Assembly: GCA_008360975.2 (NCBI GenBank) | Contig: CM039182.1 | Span: forward strand, 100,905,443 to 100,969,442 | DNA from: Lichenostomus cassidix | Taxonomy: Eukaryota > Chordata > Aves > Passeriformes > Meliphagidae | Length of the DNA stretch: 64,000 bases | Direction of reading: 5' to 3' | Shown here: in pieces, positions 48,979 through 61,246 of the stretch | Position numbering within the stretch: the stretch's first letter is position 1 | Layout of the letters: each line of letters opens with the position of its first letter | Position numbers and translations under genes: made by a program | Notes under the pieces: model-generated | What the model saw: the letters and a program-made list of their open reading frames with translations, nothing else | Database searches by the model: none | Told to the model about the DNA's origin: nothing

Positions 48979-51900
48979 CTTTAAAAAAATACAAAAGAAA
49001 TTGAGGTTCATTTATTTTACAAGGTTCATACTGAATCCGTTTTGCATTCTGTGCAATGATTTCTGATTTAAAATGCAATCATGCGCAAAACAGTCACATT
49101 TACTGCACGTGGAAATGTTTAACGTTTAAGGGACATTGCCTCTGCTCTTTTTAACACAGCTTTCAGAGTTGCAGGTGAGCTTTGTGTTGTGGTTAGTGAA
49201 GTAAGGCCAATTTGTTTGGAGCACAAAGGGTATTTATACCCTGCACAATTCAGTTATGGTAACTGCTCATTTCTGGTGCTTTCCAAAGCAGAGCGTGCCA
49301 AGAGGCACAAATACCACCAGAAGTTTTCCCCCAACCTCTACTTGTTGATTTGTCTCAAAAATATCTTTCTGTCTTCCAAAATAAAAGTGTTTTGCAGACA
49401 GGAAGGACACCTCATTGCAGTTTACAGCCTCCTCATGAGGGGAAGAGGAGTGGCAGGCATTGTTCTCTTCTCTGTAGTGACAGTGACAGAACCCAAGGAA
49501 ATGGCCTGAAGTTGTGTCAGAGGAGGTTTAGGTTGGATATCAGGAAAAGGTTCTCTTCCCAGAGGGTGGTTGGGCACTGGAACAGCTCTCCAGAGAAGTG
49601 GTCACAGCACCAAGCCTGACAGAGTTCAAAAAGCATTTGGACAATGCTCTCAAGCACATGGTGTGACTCCTGGTCCAGGGCCAGGAGCTGGACTTTGATG
49701 ATCCTTGTGGATTCCTTCTAACTCAAGCTATTTATTGTATGGTTCTCTATTTTTAGAAAAGTACCTGTTTTCTCAGATTATCGTTCAAAAGGAACTGATG
49801 AGAGGTCAAATAGCAAAACTCTGCTTGAAGTAAAGAGCTGAGTTTTTTTCCCAGGGTTTAACTATTATAACTCTATATAGTTTAACTACTAATTCACTAG
49901 GTAACTCCAAACATTATGGGTTAGGATTCATCTCCCTTAGCTCAACCTAAACTGCTATTTTTAAAAAAATGGGTGGTTTGAGGACTGTGTATGATGATGT
50001 AGATAGCTGACAGACTTAAGAATTTTCTCCTCCTTCTCATTTGTGTGGACAAAGTGGTGGGCTGGGAAGCTAACACATTACTTACATCTCTCTCTTACTC
50101 TGCTTTATCATGGTAATAGCTATGCTATCACCACTGCATCTGGCCACCATCCAGTAGTGCAGTACGTGCTAGGAGTGGCATCTGTTATACATCTGCTGCA
50201 TGGAACAGTTTCTCTCTTTCTCTCACCAAAGGGAAAATTTAAAATGGATCTTTTAATACATGTAAATCTGGCTTACCTAAATATGCACTTAAATGGGTCG
50301 GGTAAAAAACTTAAGCAGTTTAAATATTCAATGGAAAACTGATAGAAAAAAAAATTAACCTTCATAACTGATAAGAGCATTTCTCAAACCCATTTTCCTG
50401 CAAAAATACTTTGATTACTACCATGCCTAATCTTGAGCAAAAGGTAAAACAGATGAACATGTGTATAAGCACACAGTGAAAACTGTAACGCATGATTCAA
50501 ATGATTTATTTATACAAACTCCAGGTTCAGTACACAAAGGATTATGCAGAGAGTCAAACCCTGTCCTGTCAAGGAGAAGAAAATACTTTCCTAATTATTT
50601 GTTTCTAGGATGTAGCTGATAATTGTGTACAACCCCTCTTTACTGTCTGGATAGATGAGAGGTCTTGCCACATCACAGCAGTGGCACTGGCTTATAAAAT
50701 GAAGTTTGTCCAGGCAGGGTCAGCAGTTCTGGCCCTTTTTCTGACTTGTTAGCAGGATAAAATTTAAATCTGAATAGAACTGAGTTGAAGGGCTGGAAAA
50801 ACACAGCCCCACATCAGGATCCTCTTCAGAGAAAAAGAGTAGCCTGGTCAGAAGCCCTGGCTCCCAGCCACAAAATTATACAACCATCCCAACAGCTTGC
50901 TCCTGCTTACACAGCTGATGGAAAGCTCCTAGAGCACAGCTAAAGTTCAGGTAGCTTTATAAGCAGGTTTTTATTTATTTTTCTAAGCTTGTCTTCAGAC
51001 CTAGTAACCGCATTAGTATTGGCTAAAGAAAATTCTTTATAGTCTTCACATTTCATCTGGCATTAAGGGTGCTTTCAGGATAACTGGCAACACCAGAGTT
51101 CCCTTCCATGGTGAGAGGCTTGGAGCTGGGACCCTGGACATTGCTTGGCACTCCTGTAACAGGGGCAAGGGCAGCAAGACTGCTCCCCCCACCATGCTCT
51201 GGAGACAGCAAGCTTGCAGGGTGTCAGAGGGGAGGAGAAGGTTTCCACCAGCCAAGGACCAAACTGAGGGCCATTCCCAGGACGCCTAAACAACAAGATC
51301 TCTGACAAATGTGTATTTATCTTTAAAGTGTATCTATCCCCTGTAAGCAACGAACAAACATTTCAAATGCATTAAACATTGCTGCGAGCAGTTTAGTAGT
51401 TACTGCTCTATCTGTTGTTGCATCTACTTGATATTTATTCAGATCTTATCTTGTTCGGATGTATTTCCAAAAATCCTCTCACGGAAGCTAAGTGAAAACC
51501 ACTGAATGCTCATTGGTTTGTCTGTGTTGTTCAAATAATCCAGAAAATTCACATTGCTCAAATCCCTCAGGCCAGCAAACTGACCCTTTTATAGTAATTT
51601 CCAGGAGCTCTTTGAAACAGGGTTTTCCTACCTATGGCTAAGCTGATTTTTTGACTCTTCATGAAGAGTCAGACAATTCACACTGCCTACGGGCTGGAGC
51701 AACACACTGTCAACCCCTTCTCTGGAGCTGATTCCCTTTTCCTGCCTGTTCCCATATGGGTTCCATAGGTGGAACCTGAACCACAGGGAGAGGGCCAACG
51801 CACGTAGCAAGGGAGCAGCTGCAGCACTGATCCCAGGCACAGCACTGCTCACCAGCACGTCTCTTTGCTGCTAACTTTAGCCTTGTTTCTTTCTGACGGG

Positions 51901-54900
51901 CACCTGCCATCCTTGAAACAGCTCTAGTTTAGCAAAATAAACTATCAGGGAAGGGAAAAAAGCAACCCTGGCTGAATTAAATTGCTCTTTCCTTGAAGGA
52001 AAACATGCCTGTTTCTAACCTGGTAAGCTCAGACAGTCTGGTTTATGACTAACAACTAGGGACAATTCAGGAAGACCAATTTAGAAGAGCACAGTCCCCA
52101 TGTTCTTATGCCTCAAATGCTGGATTTGTTTCCACTCTTTTTTAAACCTTATTTAAGATGATACAGTGGAATAATTAGGGAAGCACTGGGAGATGTTGCA
52201 CAGAAGTTATAGCCTTTTGTGCCTCATGCAACTTGGGCCTGCTGGGGATTTCTTACTCTGCTGCACAGGGGATTTTGGGCACGGAGCAGGCTGGAGCTGA
52301 GCAGAAGGATCCATGACAACACAATTTCCTGAAAACTCTCCCAAGTGGAATAGGGGCTGTAAAAGCCATGGGAACTGTGCCAGAGCTGCAGTCAGAGCCA
52401 CAGACCAACTGATGATTCACTCACTAGGAGGGGAAAAAAACCCCAAACCCAACTTTATTCTAATTCAGGCATTTTCCCCACTTTTGGGTCTAGTTCTGCA
52501 ATGCTATGCACGTGCTGAACTCTGGACCTGAAAACTCCATGGACTCCCAGTGAACCACAAGTCAAGCAAATGCTTAAAGATTCATCTCCCATCTCCTCTA
52601 GGATCACTCAAATAAATGCAAAGGTTGTCTTAAAAACAGAAGTAGATTAACTAGTGTAAATCAAAATCACATTTACAAATTCTTATTGGATCAGGGCCTT
52701 TATTTGTACAAGAAAAGACAATTGCAACAAAATAGAATATGGTTTTACTCATTAAATATGAGAAATACTGCTGGTAGCATATGTTCATTTTTTCTTTTTA
52801 GCACAGCTTTAGCTACCATAACTTGACGAATCTCTTTTCCATTTTATAAACATTTGGTACGTGTTTTACAAAAAAAGCCTTACTAACAGAAGGTTTAACT
52901 AAATAATTGATACATGATTCCAGAATTGAATATTAAATGCACTGGATCTTTTTTTCCACACAGTTGCTACCATAACAGTAAATATCATCCTCAAAGCAGA
53001 AAACATAATTTTGAAATCTCATCTGAGCAGAATTATAATTGAGAGTTTGTTCACATACACCCCACATTTATATCCTACCAACATGCCAAAAAATACAGAT
53101 GTTCATCACAAGATGAGATAAAAGGATGATTGCCAGAGACATAATGAAAATGCTCTGGTTTAATCTATTCATCCCAAGGTACACTGTCCAATTGTTTCAA
53201 ACATGTTTATTTTACTAATAATTTCAGAAGTTGGGAGAAGAGAATTATCTATTTCCACTCTCTAGTTCCACCCCCTAGTAAAATAGTCTAATGTGTGAAA
53301 CTTAGAATTAAAAATGAAGGTAAAAAGTTGTTGTTGCTAGTTCTAAATATAACAAATAATGTAGGCTGTGGATGGCTAATGAACACAAATTGTGACTTCC
53401 AAAGCTGTATATTTAACCATTTGGCAATGTGACACATGTACCTAAAGGCAGTAAGAAAGTCAGGACAGTAATTCATTTACCTAGAATTTTGGAATAGGAG
53501 TAAAATTACAGACTTAATATGTGAGCTGGCTGTGAAATACACTTTGTAGTCCATACAGAGGTTTAAATAACACTGATTATTCAAAGTTTCCAATTTCCTT
53601 TGATTCTGAAATATTCTTTGCAAGAGTGGAATATAACTGACTATGCCCTGCATGGATTGTCATTAGTCAAGAGCAGTATTATACATTCTAATTTAAAATT
53701 AATCCTGAACTAAGTAATGACGATAAGTCAGACATAAATTTTGAAGTGAAACCTCTTGGCTATAAAATGAAATAGCCAACCAAGCTCACTGGTAAAATTT
53801 TTAACAGGTTTTACAGATGTAGCTTGGATAACATCATATACTTTTATTTGGCTGACTTGGAGTAAAAGAACATTCAATAATTGAAAGTATTTTTATTTAA
53901 ATACTTTTCAAACAAAAAATGTATTATGATATAAGAACATTTTATATGTTATAAAACCACCTCTGACAGAAGATAAAACCCAGTCTTCCTTTTTTTCATT
54001 TTCTTTTGTTTGCTTTTGAGCAAAGTCTGTTATTAGTTCTGTACTTCATTTTACAGTTTTCTAAAAGAGGTGTGGAAGACTATTGAGAAATACAATATTT
54101 GAGATACTGTTTGGCACCATCACATGAATGGGTCTCTGTGAAGTCAGCCAAAAGTCTTAATGTTGTTCACAGCTGCCAGGGTGAGGAGAGATGCCTCCAT
54201 GAATTTTACTAGCTCAGTCTCACCTCTCCCAGGGACGACTCAAAGCTGACATAGTTCTCTACCTTCTGCTGCCCTAAACTGCCTGGTGGGTGCACTCTCA
54301 CTCAGCTTCTGCCCTGAAGAGCTGGCTTTCTGGACATGTCCAGTAGCAGCCAATAAACTAATGCTCTCCACCTGAGAAAATGAGTGTGATGCCTTTGTTC
54401 TTAAGACTCCTGTTTGCATGCCGTCAACCTGCCAGACTGCATTAGATGAAATTTAGATGACAGGCCATACAAACCCATAGTGCAGCCTTCCTTTGACCAT
54501 GAAGATTCCTTTGGCCTAGAAGAGTTGCTTTAGGGTAAGGCAACCTAAGGTAAAGTATTCCTGCCTCCACTGTTAATACCAACAGAGGAACACGGATTGC
54601 CTCTGTTTCACTGCTTAGGTTTAGGCAATTTTGTGCACCCCAGCATAGCCCTGGAGGAAGGCAGGCTGAGCACAGAACACATGAGAAGGGTGGTCCCATG
54701 CCAAGATGAAGGATGGTTACAGGATTAGCTGGAGCTCCTCAAAGCCTGTCTGAGTTCCTGACACAACTGTGAAATCATGGGCCTATTTCTCACATCCTGT
54801 GCTCCAAGAACCTGATGTGCCTGCACTGAGCAGCACAGCCTGTGCTCTGAACCATACTTCTGTTCCAAGAGCAAAATCATGCCATTAGCTGGGGACAGAG

Positions 54901-57900
54901 CACCACTGAGTTAGTGGATTGCCTTCTGGCTCTAAAATACGATCATCTGATGTTAGCTTAGACAGCTCTACATGTTACTCTACTGGGTAAAGTAAAACTC
55001 TGTCAGTGCCTCCAAGATACTTCTCCCTTCACAGAAAGATTGAGAGGTAATTTCAAGAGACTGCTGAAGTGAGGAGACTTGCAGTTATGAAGCCATTTTG
55101 CAAGCCCTGACATTTCAAGAAAGAACCTGAAGCCCTCCCTCTTTGCAAACTGCACCTAAAGTTGCATCCTACACCTTGGTGGCACTTCAGTTAGTCCAAC
55201 AAAAGGGTCAGTGCATTTGTGTATCCTTAAACCTCTTTTTTTTTCATTTCTCAAAGTGAATTATCTCAATTGGATTAGTAAGCATTAAGATATTAATCTG
55301 TGCTGATTAACATTCTTTGAAACATAGCTTTTACTGGAGATGAGAATGCAACTAAACACTGAGAGCTGAACCCATGTCTGCTCTGAGTGACATGGGACAG
55401 TGCTGAATGCTTGTAGCTTGATGTTCTGATTCATGGTGCTAACATTGCTAATCTGGGCACATATTTTTTAAATAATTGCAGAGTCCTTCCTTCTCTTTCC
55501 TGAAGAATAACAGACAAATTTTTCCCTAAGGGCTCCTCCCCTACTATTTATAATGCAGTAATGTAAACTTGTTATTTCTGGTTAAAAATCTAGAAAGATG
55601 AAATCTGTTTTGATGACTAGAAGGGTTCACTGACTTGAAAGATTAACAGTAGTTTTAAATCTTGATTAGTTTTCTGTTTTTCTCATTGATATTCTGTAAA
55701 AGTATAAACTATAGTCTATCTAGTAAGAGGTACTGGAATTACAGTGAAACCAAAAGTATAACAACAGAATATAAAACCTTGTGGTTTTGTACCATAAGAA
55801 CAAGTCCCATTTTTTGGGGGTAAACATGATTAGGAAAAAAATTTTCTGTAAATGAGGAAGGACACTACTGATATATTTAAGAAGCTGAGACTGCAATTAC
55901 CTGGAGGAAGGGAATGGATTCATATAACAACTTTTTTTCCTCTTATTTATAAAATGTGTTTTTTTTCTTTCAGTAGAAAAGTTAAAATGACATCTTAGTC
56001 ACCAGTATGCATACAAACTCTTTGGCACACCTCCTAAGGAGCCCTAACACCAGTATCCTGAATTAATTCCAGTATAGGTAATTTGGCTTATTACATTTAG
56101 AGGCAGTTTCAATTAGACAGAGTGTTTTTCCATTTATACTAAAAACAAATGTGCTGTTTGTGAGACGTGTTGAAGCTGTGTTTCACCTCTGCAAGATCAC
56201 AGTATTGGGTGTTTTGAATCTTAAATACAACTCGAGTTTACCTTTGTTTATTAGAAGGATATTATGCATGGAAGATTCTCAAAACTTGTAAAATGTGTAA
56301 CTACAAACTTCATAATAGCTTTGTGATAAAAAATTCCATTTTCATTTTAAGCGTGGGTGGCAAGTCCGTTGGAAATTTCACACAATTATGTTGCTGAAAT
56401 TTCCTATGAAGTATTTTTTTTTTCTTCCAATCGGTTTTCAGTAAGAAGTCTTTGGACAGGGTTTTATTTACTTGGATGTTTAATCTCTGTTGATAACACA
56501 AATTATCATCAGGTAGATCTGAAGAAGACATGGTTCATCATAAAGACTTTTGGGTTTTATTTGCTAAGGAAACATATTTGAATCTATTTAAGAAATGTGT
56601 CTTGAATGCTGACCAATGCTGCACATCCTGAGAACCCAAAGACATGAACACATGACTGCTTAGGGCTGGGCCAATACAGGCTTTCCTAGGGAGAATAACA
56701 CTTTTCTGACACCATTTATATTATAACAAGTCATGCTTTTTAGAAAGCCAGCATCAAGGAGATATTTGCTCTGTCAGAAGAACATTGTATGGATCTCCTC
56801 ACTGTCATGTGGAGCCCAAAACTCTTTTAAGCATGAAAAGTTGGAGTCATCCCCATTTTTGCACCAATACAGAGAAATGCCACATACCCAACATGTCGAC
56901 CCCAGGTTCAGGAAAACAAGCCAAGGAAAAGCTAAACCACCACTACATTCTTTCTTTTCCCCTAAGCAAATACAGCCCTTCTGCCTCCTGGGAAGTGAGA
57001 AATGACTATGAGGAAAGCACTCCACCCCTGAGGGAAAAGATGGCAGGGACAGGCTGTTTGGGTAGCACAAAGGTGTGGGTGTAGGCACAGGGGCTATTTA
57101 CCAGTTTGCTGCTAACCTTCATTCCCCTTTGAGTCACATCCATTCTGTTGTAGTCAGCCTTGCTTCCCTTCACAAAAAGGGTCTTTTGTGTGCTTATTAA
57201 CACTATTAGCACTGGCTGTTTTCTAATTCCAGATAATAATTGAGAAACTCTAATTACTGTAATTACCATGCTCCTGGGGTGAGGTTTTATTTTTTATAAT
57301 TATTTACAGTGATTTTGTTTGTGAATACTTTGTTATATTAAAAGCATGATAGACAGTCATAAGTCCTTGCAATGCATTTATTTATCAACCACCTCCACTG
57401 AATTTCGTCAGTGCATTTCACCATTTATTAATCAGATATTACTAAATTTCTCCTGCCTCAAGCAAGTGGGAGAAAGCGACTACTGACAAACGACAAATAA
57501 TTTGACATGCCAAGTTTGATTCTGCCAACTAAGTATTAGTACCAACCAACAAGAGCAAAGATGGAGGTGACAGCTAGATGGCACAATTGAATATATTCTA
57601 AATCTTTGCAACATGACTCTTCAAGGAAGACAGAAATGTGTGCAAACACTGAAACAAATCAAGAACAACCTGAGACTCTGGCCAATACATAAACATCTTG
57701 ATCCCATTCCCATAGCTTTTCTATGTCTTTTGGAGTTTTCCCTCCAGAGCAGTCTCTTGGAGTAAGCAAGATGTTCTTCTATTTTATGATCACCCCTACA
57801 CTGGTGGATAAAAAATTTGTTTCTTATAGAATAATCCACTAGATCATGCTAAGTCTCTCAGGTAAAGATGCTCCCTGAAATAACACTGTCTTCAGTTGCT

Positions 57901-60900
57901 CAACCACTTACAGACATGGGCATAGAGGCCTCTTGCATTAACATAATCCAAAATACATTACTTTGAAATAGCTTGTTGTCACACTGATATAATTATATGA
58001 GTCTTCATTCTCGGTTATGCTTTATATCCATTAGTGTGTGGTTTGGAAAATTCTGATTCTTGGACCATTACCATTAATTACTTGTCATTTTCTTTTTGTG
58101 AACTTCGTTGTAAATGAAAAGTTCTTGATCCCAGCATGAAGAAGACAGACCTTTTACAAGGTTGCTTCAATGGCTGCTTATTTGTTTAGGGTTTTTGTAA
58201 AAGTTCTCATGTCAACCTAGGCCAACCTTAACTAAGTGCCATTTCATCATCCTTTATCAAAGAACTATTCATGCAACTCAGCAATGCTTTTTCTAAATGA
58301 CTGTGAGACCTCATTTAGATTTTTAATAAACAGTCACATTCTAATGAGGTCTTCATAAAACTGACTAAATATGTTTAGAAATCATTAGCTTAAATTATCA
58401 GTACAAAAGTCTCCTTAGGGAGCCCTGCAGATTTTGTGATAAGACTTCTGGCAGATGGATTAGTGTAACAGTGCAAGCTAGTTCTGAATTTCCACTCAAG
58501 CAGTGTAAATGTGAGTGGGTAACAGGCTACCAGATAAAGAGCTAAATGTCCCTCAGGTGGGTTCATTAAAGAGAGAAAACAATCAAAACACATTTCGGTG
58601 CCATTTAAATACCAGGTGCACAGCAGTCTGCAGGTGCCAGAAACACTGACAAGGGTCCCTTGCTGGAACACACAAGAGCTTAAAGGGATGCGTGGTTCTG
58701 ACAAGTGTGCCTCAGATAATGACAGATATTGGCAGATGTACCAGGACCCCGCTGGAGGGTAATGCAGGGACTGAGTCATTTGCAGCAGGTGCCTGCATTA
58801 GGGACAGCCTCATGGTGATTCCTCCAGCAGCAATTAAAACAGTCCTGATGCATAATGCTCCAGGGCAAGAAGCAAGTTCCCAGCACCGATTTAATGACTA
58901 TCCAGCCAGTCCTGGTAAACAAATACACATACACCCCCTCAATGATTAATTCATGAAGGCCTGCACTGTGTTGCAAATATGTTAAATTTTGAAAATTCCT
59001 CTCTTCTGAATATACAGAAGAATTTTCCTCCTTGGCTTACAATGGGTCAACATGGTCAAAAAATAAAAATAATAAGCCCCTATAAATCTTATACCAGTTA
59101 TAGCAATTGAAATAGAAAACCAGAAGTTTGGGAAGGTCATAAAGTTTGCCCTACAGGAATGCTACCAAAAGGTCCATTAAAATCATTACAACTCAAGGTG
59201 GCACAGAGCTTGTGTTAGGGGTTGCAGGACAGATGGTGTGTTTATAATTTGCCTCCTTGTTGCTGATGATTCCAGCTCTGGGAGTGGCACAAAAACACCA
59301 ATGAAGGAGTGACTGCATTGTTCTGTGGCTCATACGATTTTATTTCCATTAAAAGCTCATTTCAATTTCTGCTCTCTGATCTCACCTATGCTGGCCTCCA
59401 GAGAAAGTGAGAACAAAGTCATTTCTACCACTGCCAGAAACAACAAAGCTGCAGATCTGTATCCCACTAGGACTCTTGCACCCTGAAGAAGTCTCCACGG
59501 CAGCACAAAACATCACTTGCTGGTGAGGGAATGTGCTGTGCACCTAAATGCTGTGAGCACAGGCTGCCAACACTGGCACCAGGACTGGTGTCTCCCTTGC
59601 TGACATCCGACAGTTCATTCTAATTGCCGCTTCCAAATACTGACTTTGGGAAAACAGTATGTGGTTTCATGCAGAATGCTATTTTTGCTCTCAGGCTTGT
59701 TTATTCATACCCTGAAAACATCCCTTTTTAAGTTGTTCGCTTGGGTACTTATGAATGTGTATAAGCTGTAACAAAGAGGTTTGCTGGAGAGCTTCCTATT
59801 CTTACAAATCCATCTGTTTTGAATTGATACGTGACCATCCAGCTATTTCTACCTTTTTCCTCACTCAAGGGACTGAATTTTTAAAGCAGCCTCCATGATC
59901 CCTCTTTGTCTCTGCAATTAGTCGTACATGTGTTCCTGCTGCAGGTGTTAATTGCAGTCACAATCCTCATCTTTTTTATATCTAAAAATAATACTGGCAC
60001 CTGATCTGTTAGCAGGCTTGAGCACACAGATATTGAAATGTTAGGATTTATATTATCAGTTCACAAAGGACATATGGAAGAATAAACTGAGATCGTAAAA
60101 CTGGACTTGTTAAAAAGGACTTTAACTCACAGCACATAAACAGTGCTCTCTCTCCTAATGCAAATGCCACAGGGCAGAGGGGGTATCAGACACTCCACCA
60201 GTGTGAAATTAAAAACATCTCTTAAAACCGAGATGCACTTGACTTCTTATTTCAACCCTTCGATTTACAATAATTGCAGTAGTTCCCATAAAAGCAGTGG
60301 GAGTTTCTTTCATACCAAATGAAAGCTATATGCCAAATTCCCAAGCAAATTTTCTTGAAAAAGCCATCCCAGATGAGAACTAAGACAGCAGTGCACAGAC
60401 AAAGCAGTAAATGAAAATACTCAGTTATTGACAGTTGGGAGAAGCAAAGGAAAAGGTTCTATTCCATACATATTGAGAACAAAATTAGCCATAAAGACTA
60501 GAGTAGAAGGCCTACTTTCAAAGTTATCAAGCAAAGAAAGAGAAGTACACAATATCAATCAGGTAACTTGAGCTTTCCTTTACTATCCAGCTCCTGAACA
60601 TAATCCCCTGATCAACAAAGTTGATGCACAATGCATAAAAGTAATTTTTCTGTTTTAGTCCAGGATGCTTACAGGAAGGAATACCCAAACCACAACCAGA
60701 TTAATTTAGATAAATATACCAAGAAGCAGTTTCATAGTTTAACTATGTTTTTCAGACATCTGTTTCCAAATTGCTCCCCTTTAGCCTCCCTTAAAAAAAG
60801 AGATGATTCCATACCTTGTTCTGCAACAAATTTCCTGATTTTCTTAAGAGGAATGTACATATCTGAGCTATGTACAAAGATATGACACCTCCCCTCTTTG

Positions 60901-61148
60901 TTAGTCTTTGCAGACTCTGCTGTATGGAATGCAGCTTTATCAGTTACTTTTTCATTGTGCTAATGTTATCAAAGCCAAGCATCCAAGGCATGTTTAAAAA
61001 TAATTGATAGTGAACCTCTAAGCACAGGCAGTCATACATATTTTATGTGCTATACTTAGTATGTAAGCACCTTGTTGGTCTGTTATTTAATTTTGAAAAG
61101 CAAACACCTCGGACGTCTTTCATCTTTTTAAGTACAAAAATCACTTAC
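48979..61148 (-). other. PTPRM: PTPRM intron between exons 1 and 2 (12.2 kb)
   Basis: The largest intron seen here. It contains one CR1 (49440-49745) and scattered AT-rich stretches. Two stretches (57230-57430 and 58690-58960) look non-repetitive and motif-rich. No additional exon recognised, although small alternative exons cannot be excluded by eye. Confidence 0.75.
49440..49745 (+). mobile_element. CR1 LINE 3' end, sense on plus
   Basis: 'tgttctcttctctgtagtga' is followed by 'ggaaatggcctgaagttgtg', 'ggatatcaggaaaaggttct' and 'ggagctggactttgatgatc'. It ends 'cttctaactcaagctatttattgtatggttct', the CR1 layout with a decayed terminal repeat. It lies antisense to PTPRM, about 460 bp inside the intron from the exon 2 acceptor. 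Confidence 0.85.
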
Positions 61149-61246
61149 CCTTCCCACTTCTACGAGATTAGTAACCATGATTATGCTGGCTGTGTTTTCA
61201 TGCCATACCATTCTCCAGAAGTCATATATTGTCTCCTGCATTGGTC
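61149..61246 (-). CDS. PTPRM: PTPRM exon 1 of 11 in window: D1 core segment
   Basis: 98 nt. The acceptor TTTCAG is followed by the last two bases of a split Gly codon, then [20 protein letters not shown], and the exon ends at GGAAGG before GTAAGT. It encodes 32 whole residues. The segment is the classical PTP block running from the 'Q-G-P' turn through the DFWRM helix to the buried strand [12 protein letters not shown]. Because the exon starts at phase 2, a preceding exon carrying the phosphotyrosine-recognition (KNRY) loop and the YIN strand is required. I do not see that exon in 61247-64000, so it should lie to the right of the window. The next intron is the longest here, 12.2 kb. Confidence 0.93.

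Noticed and set aside
58390..58779. 129-codon minus-strand frame inside the PTPRM intron
   Set aside because: Same strand as PTPRM but without plausible splice sites in frame with the gene, and no homology to phosphatases.
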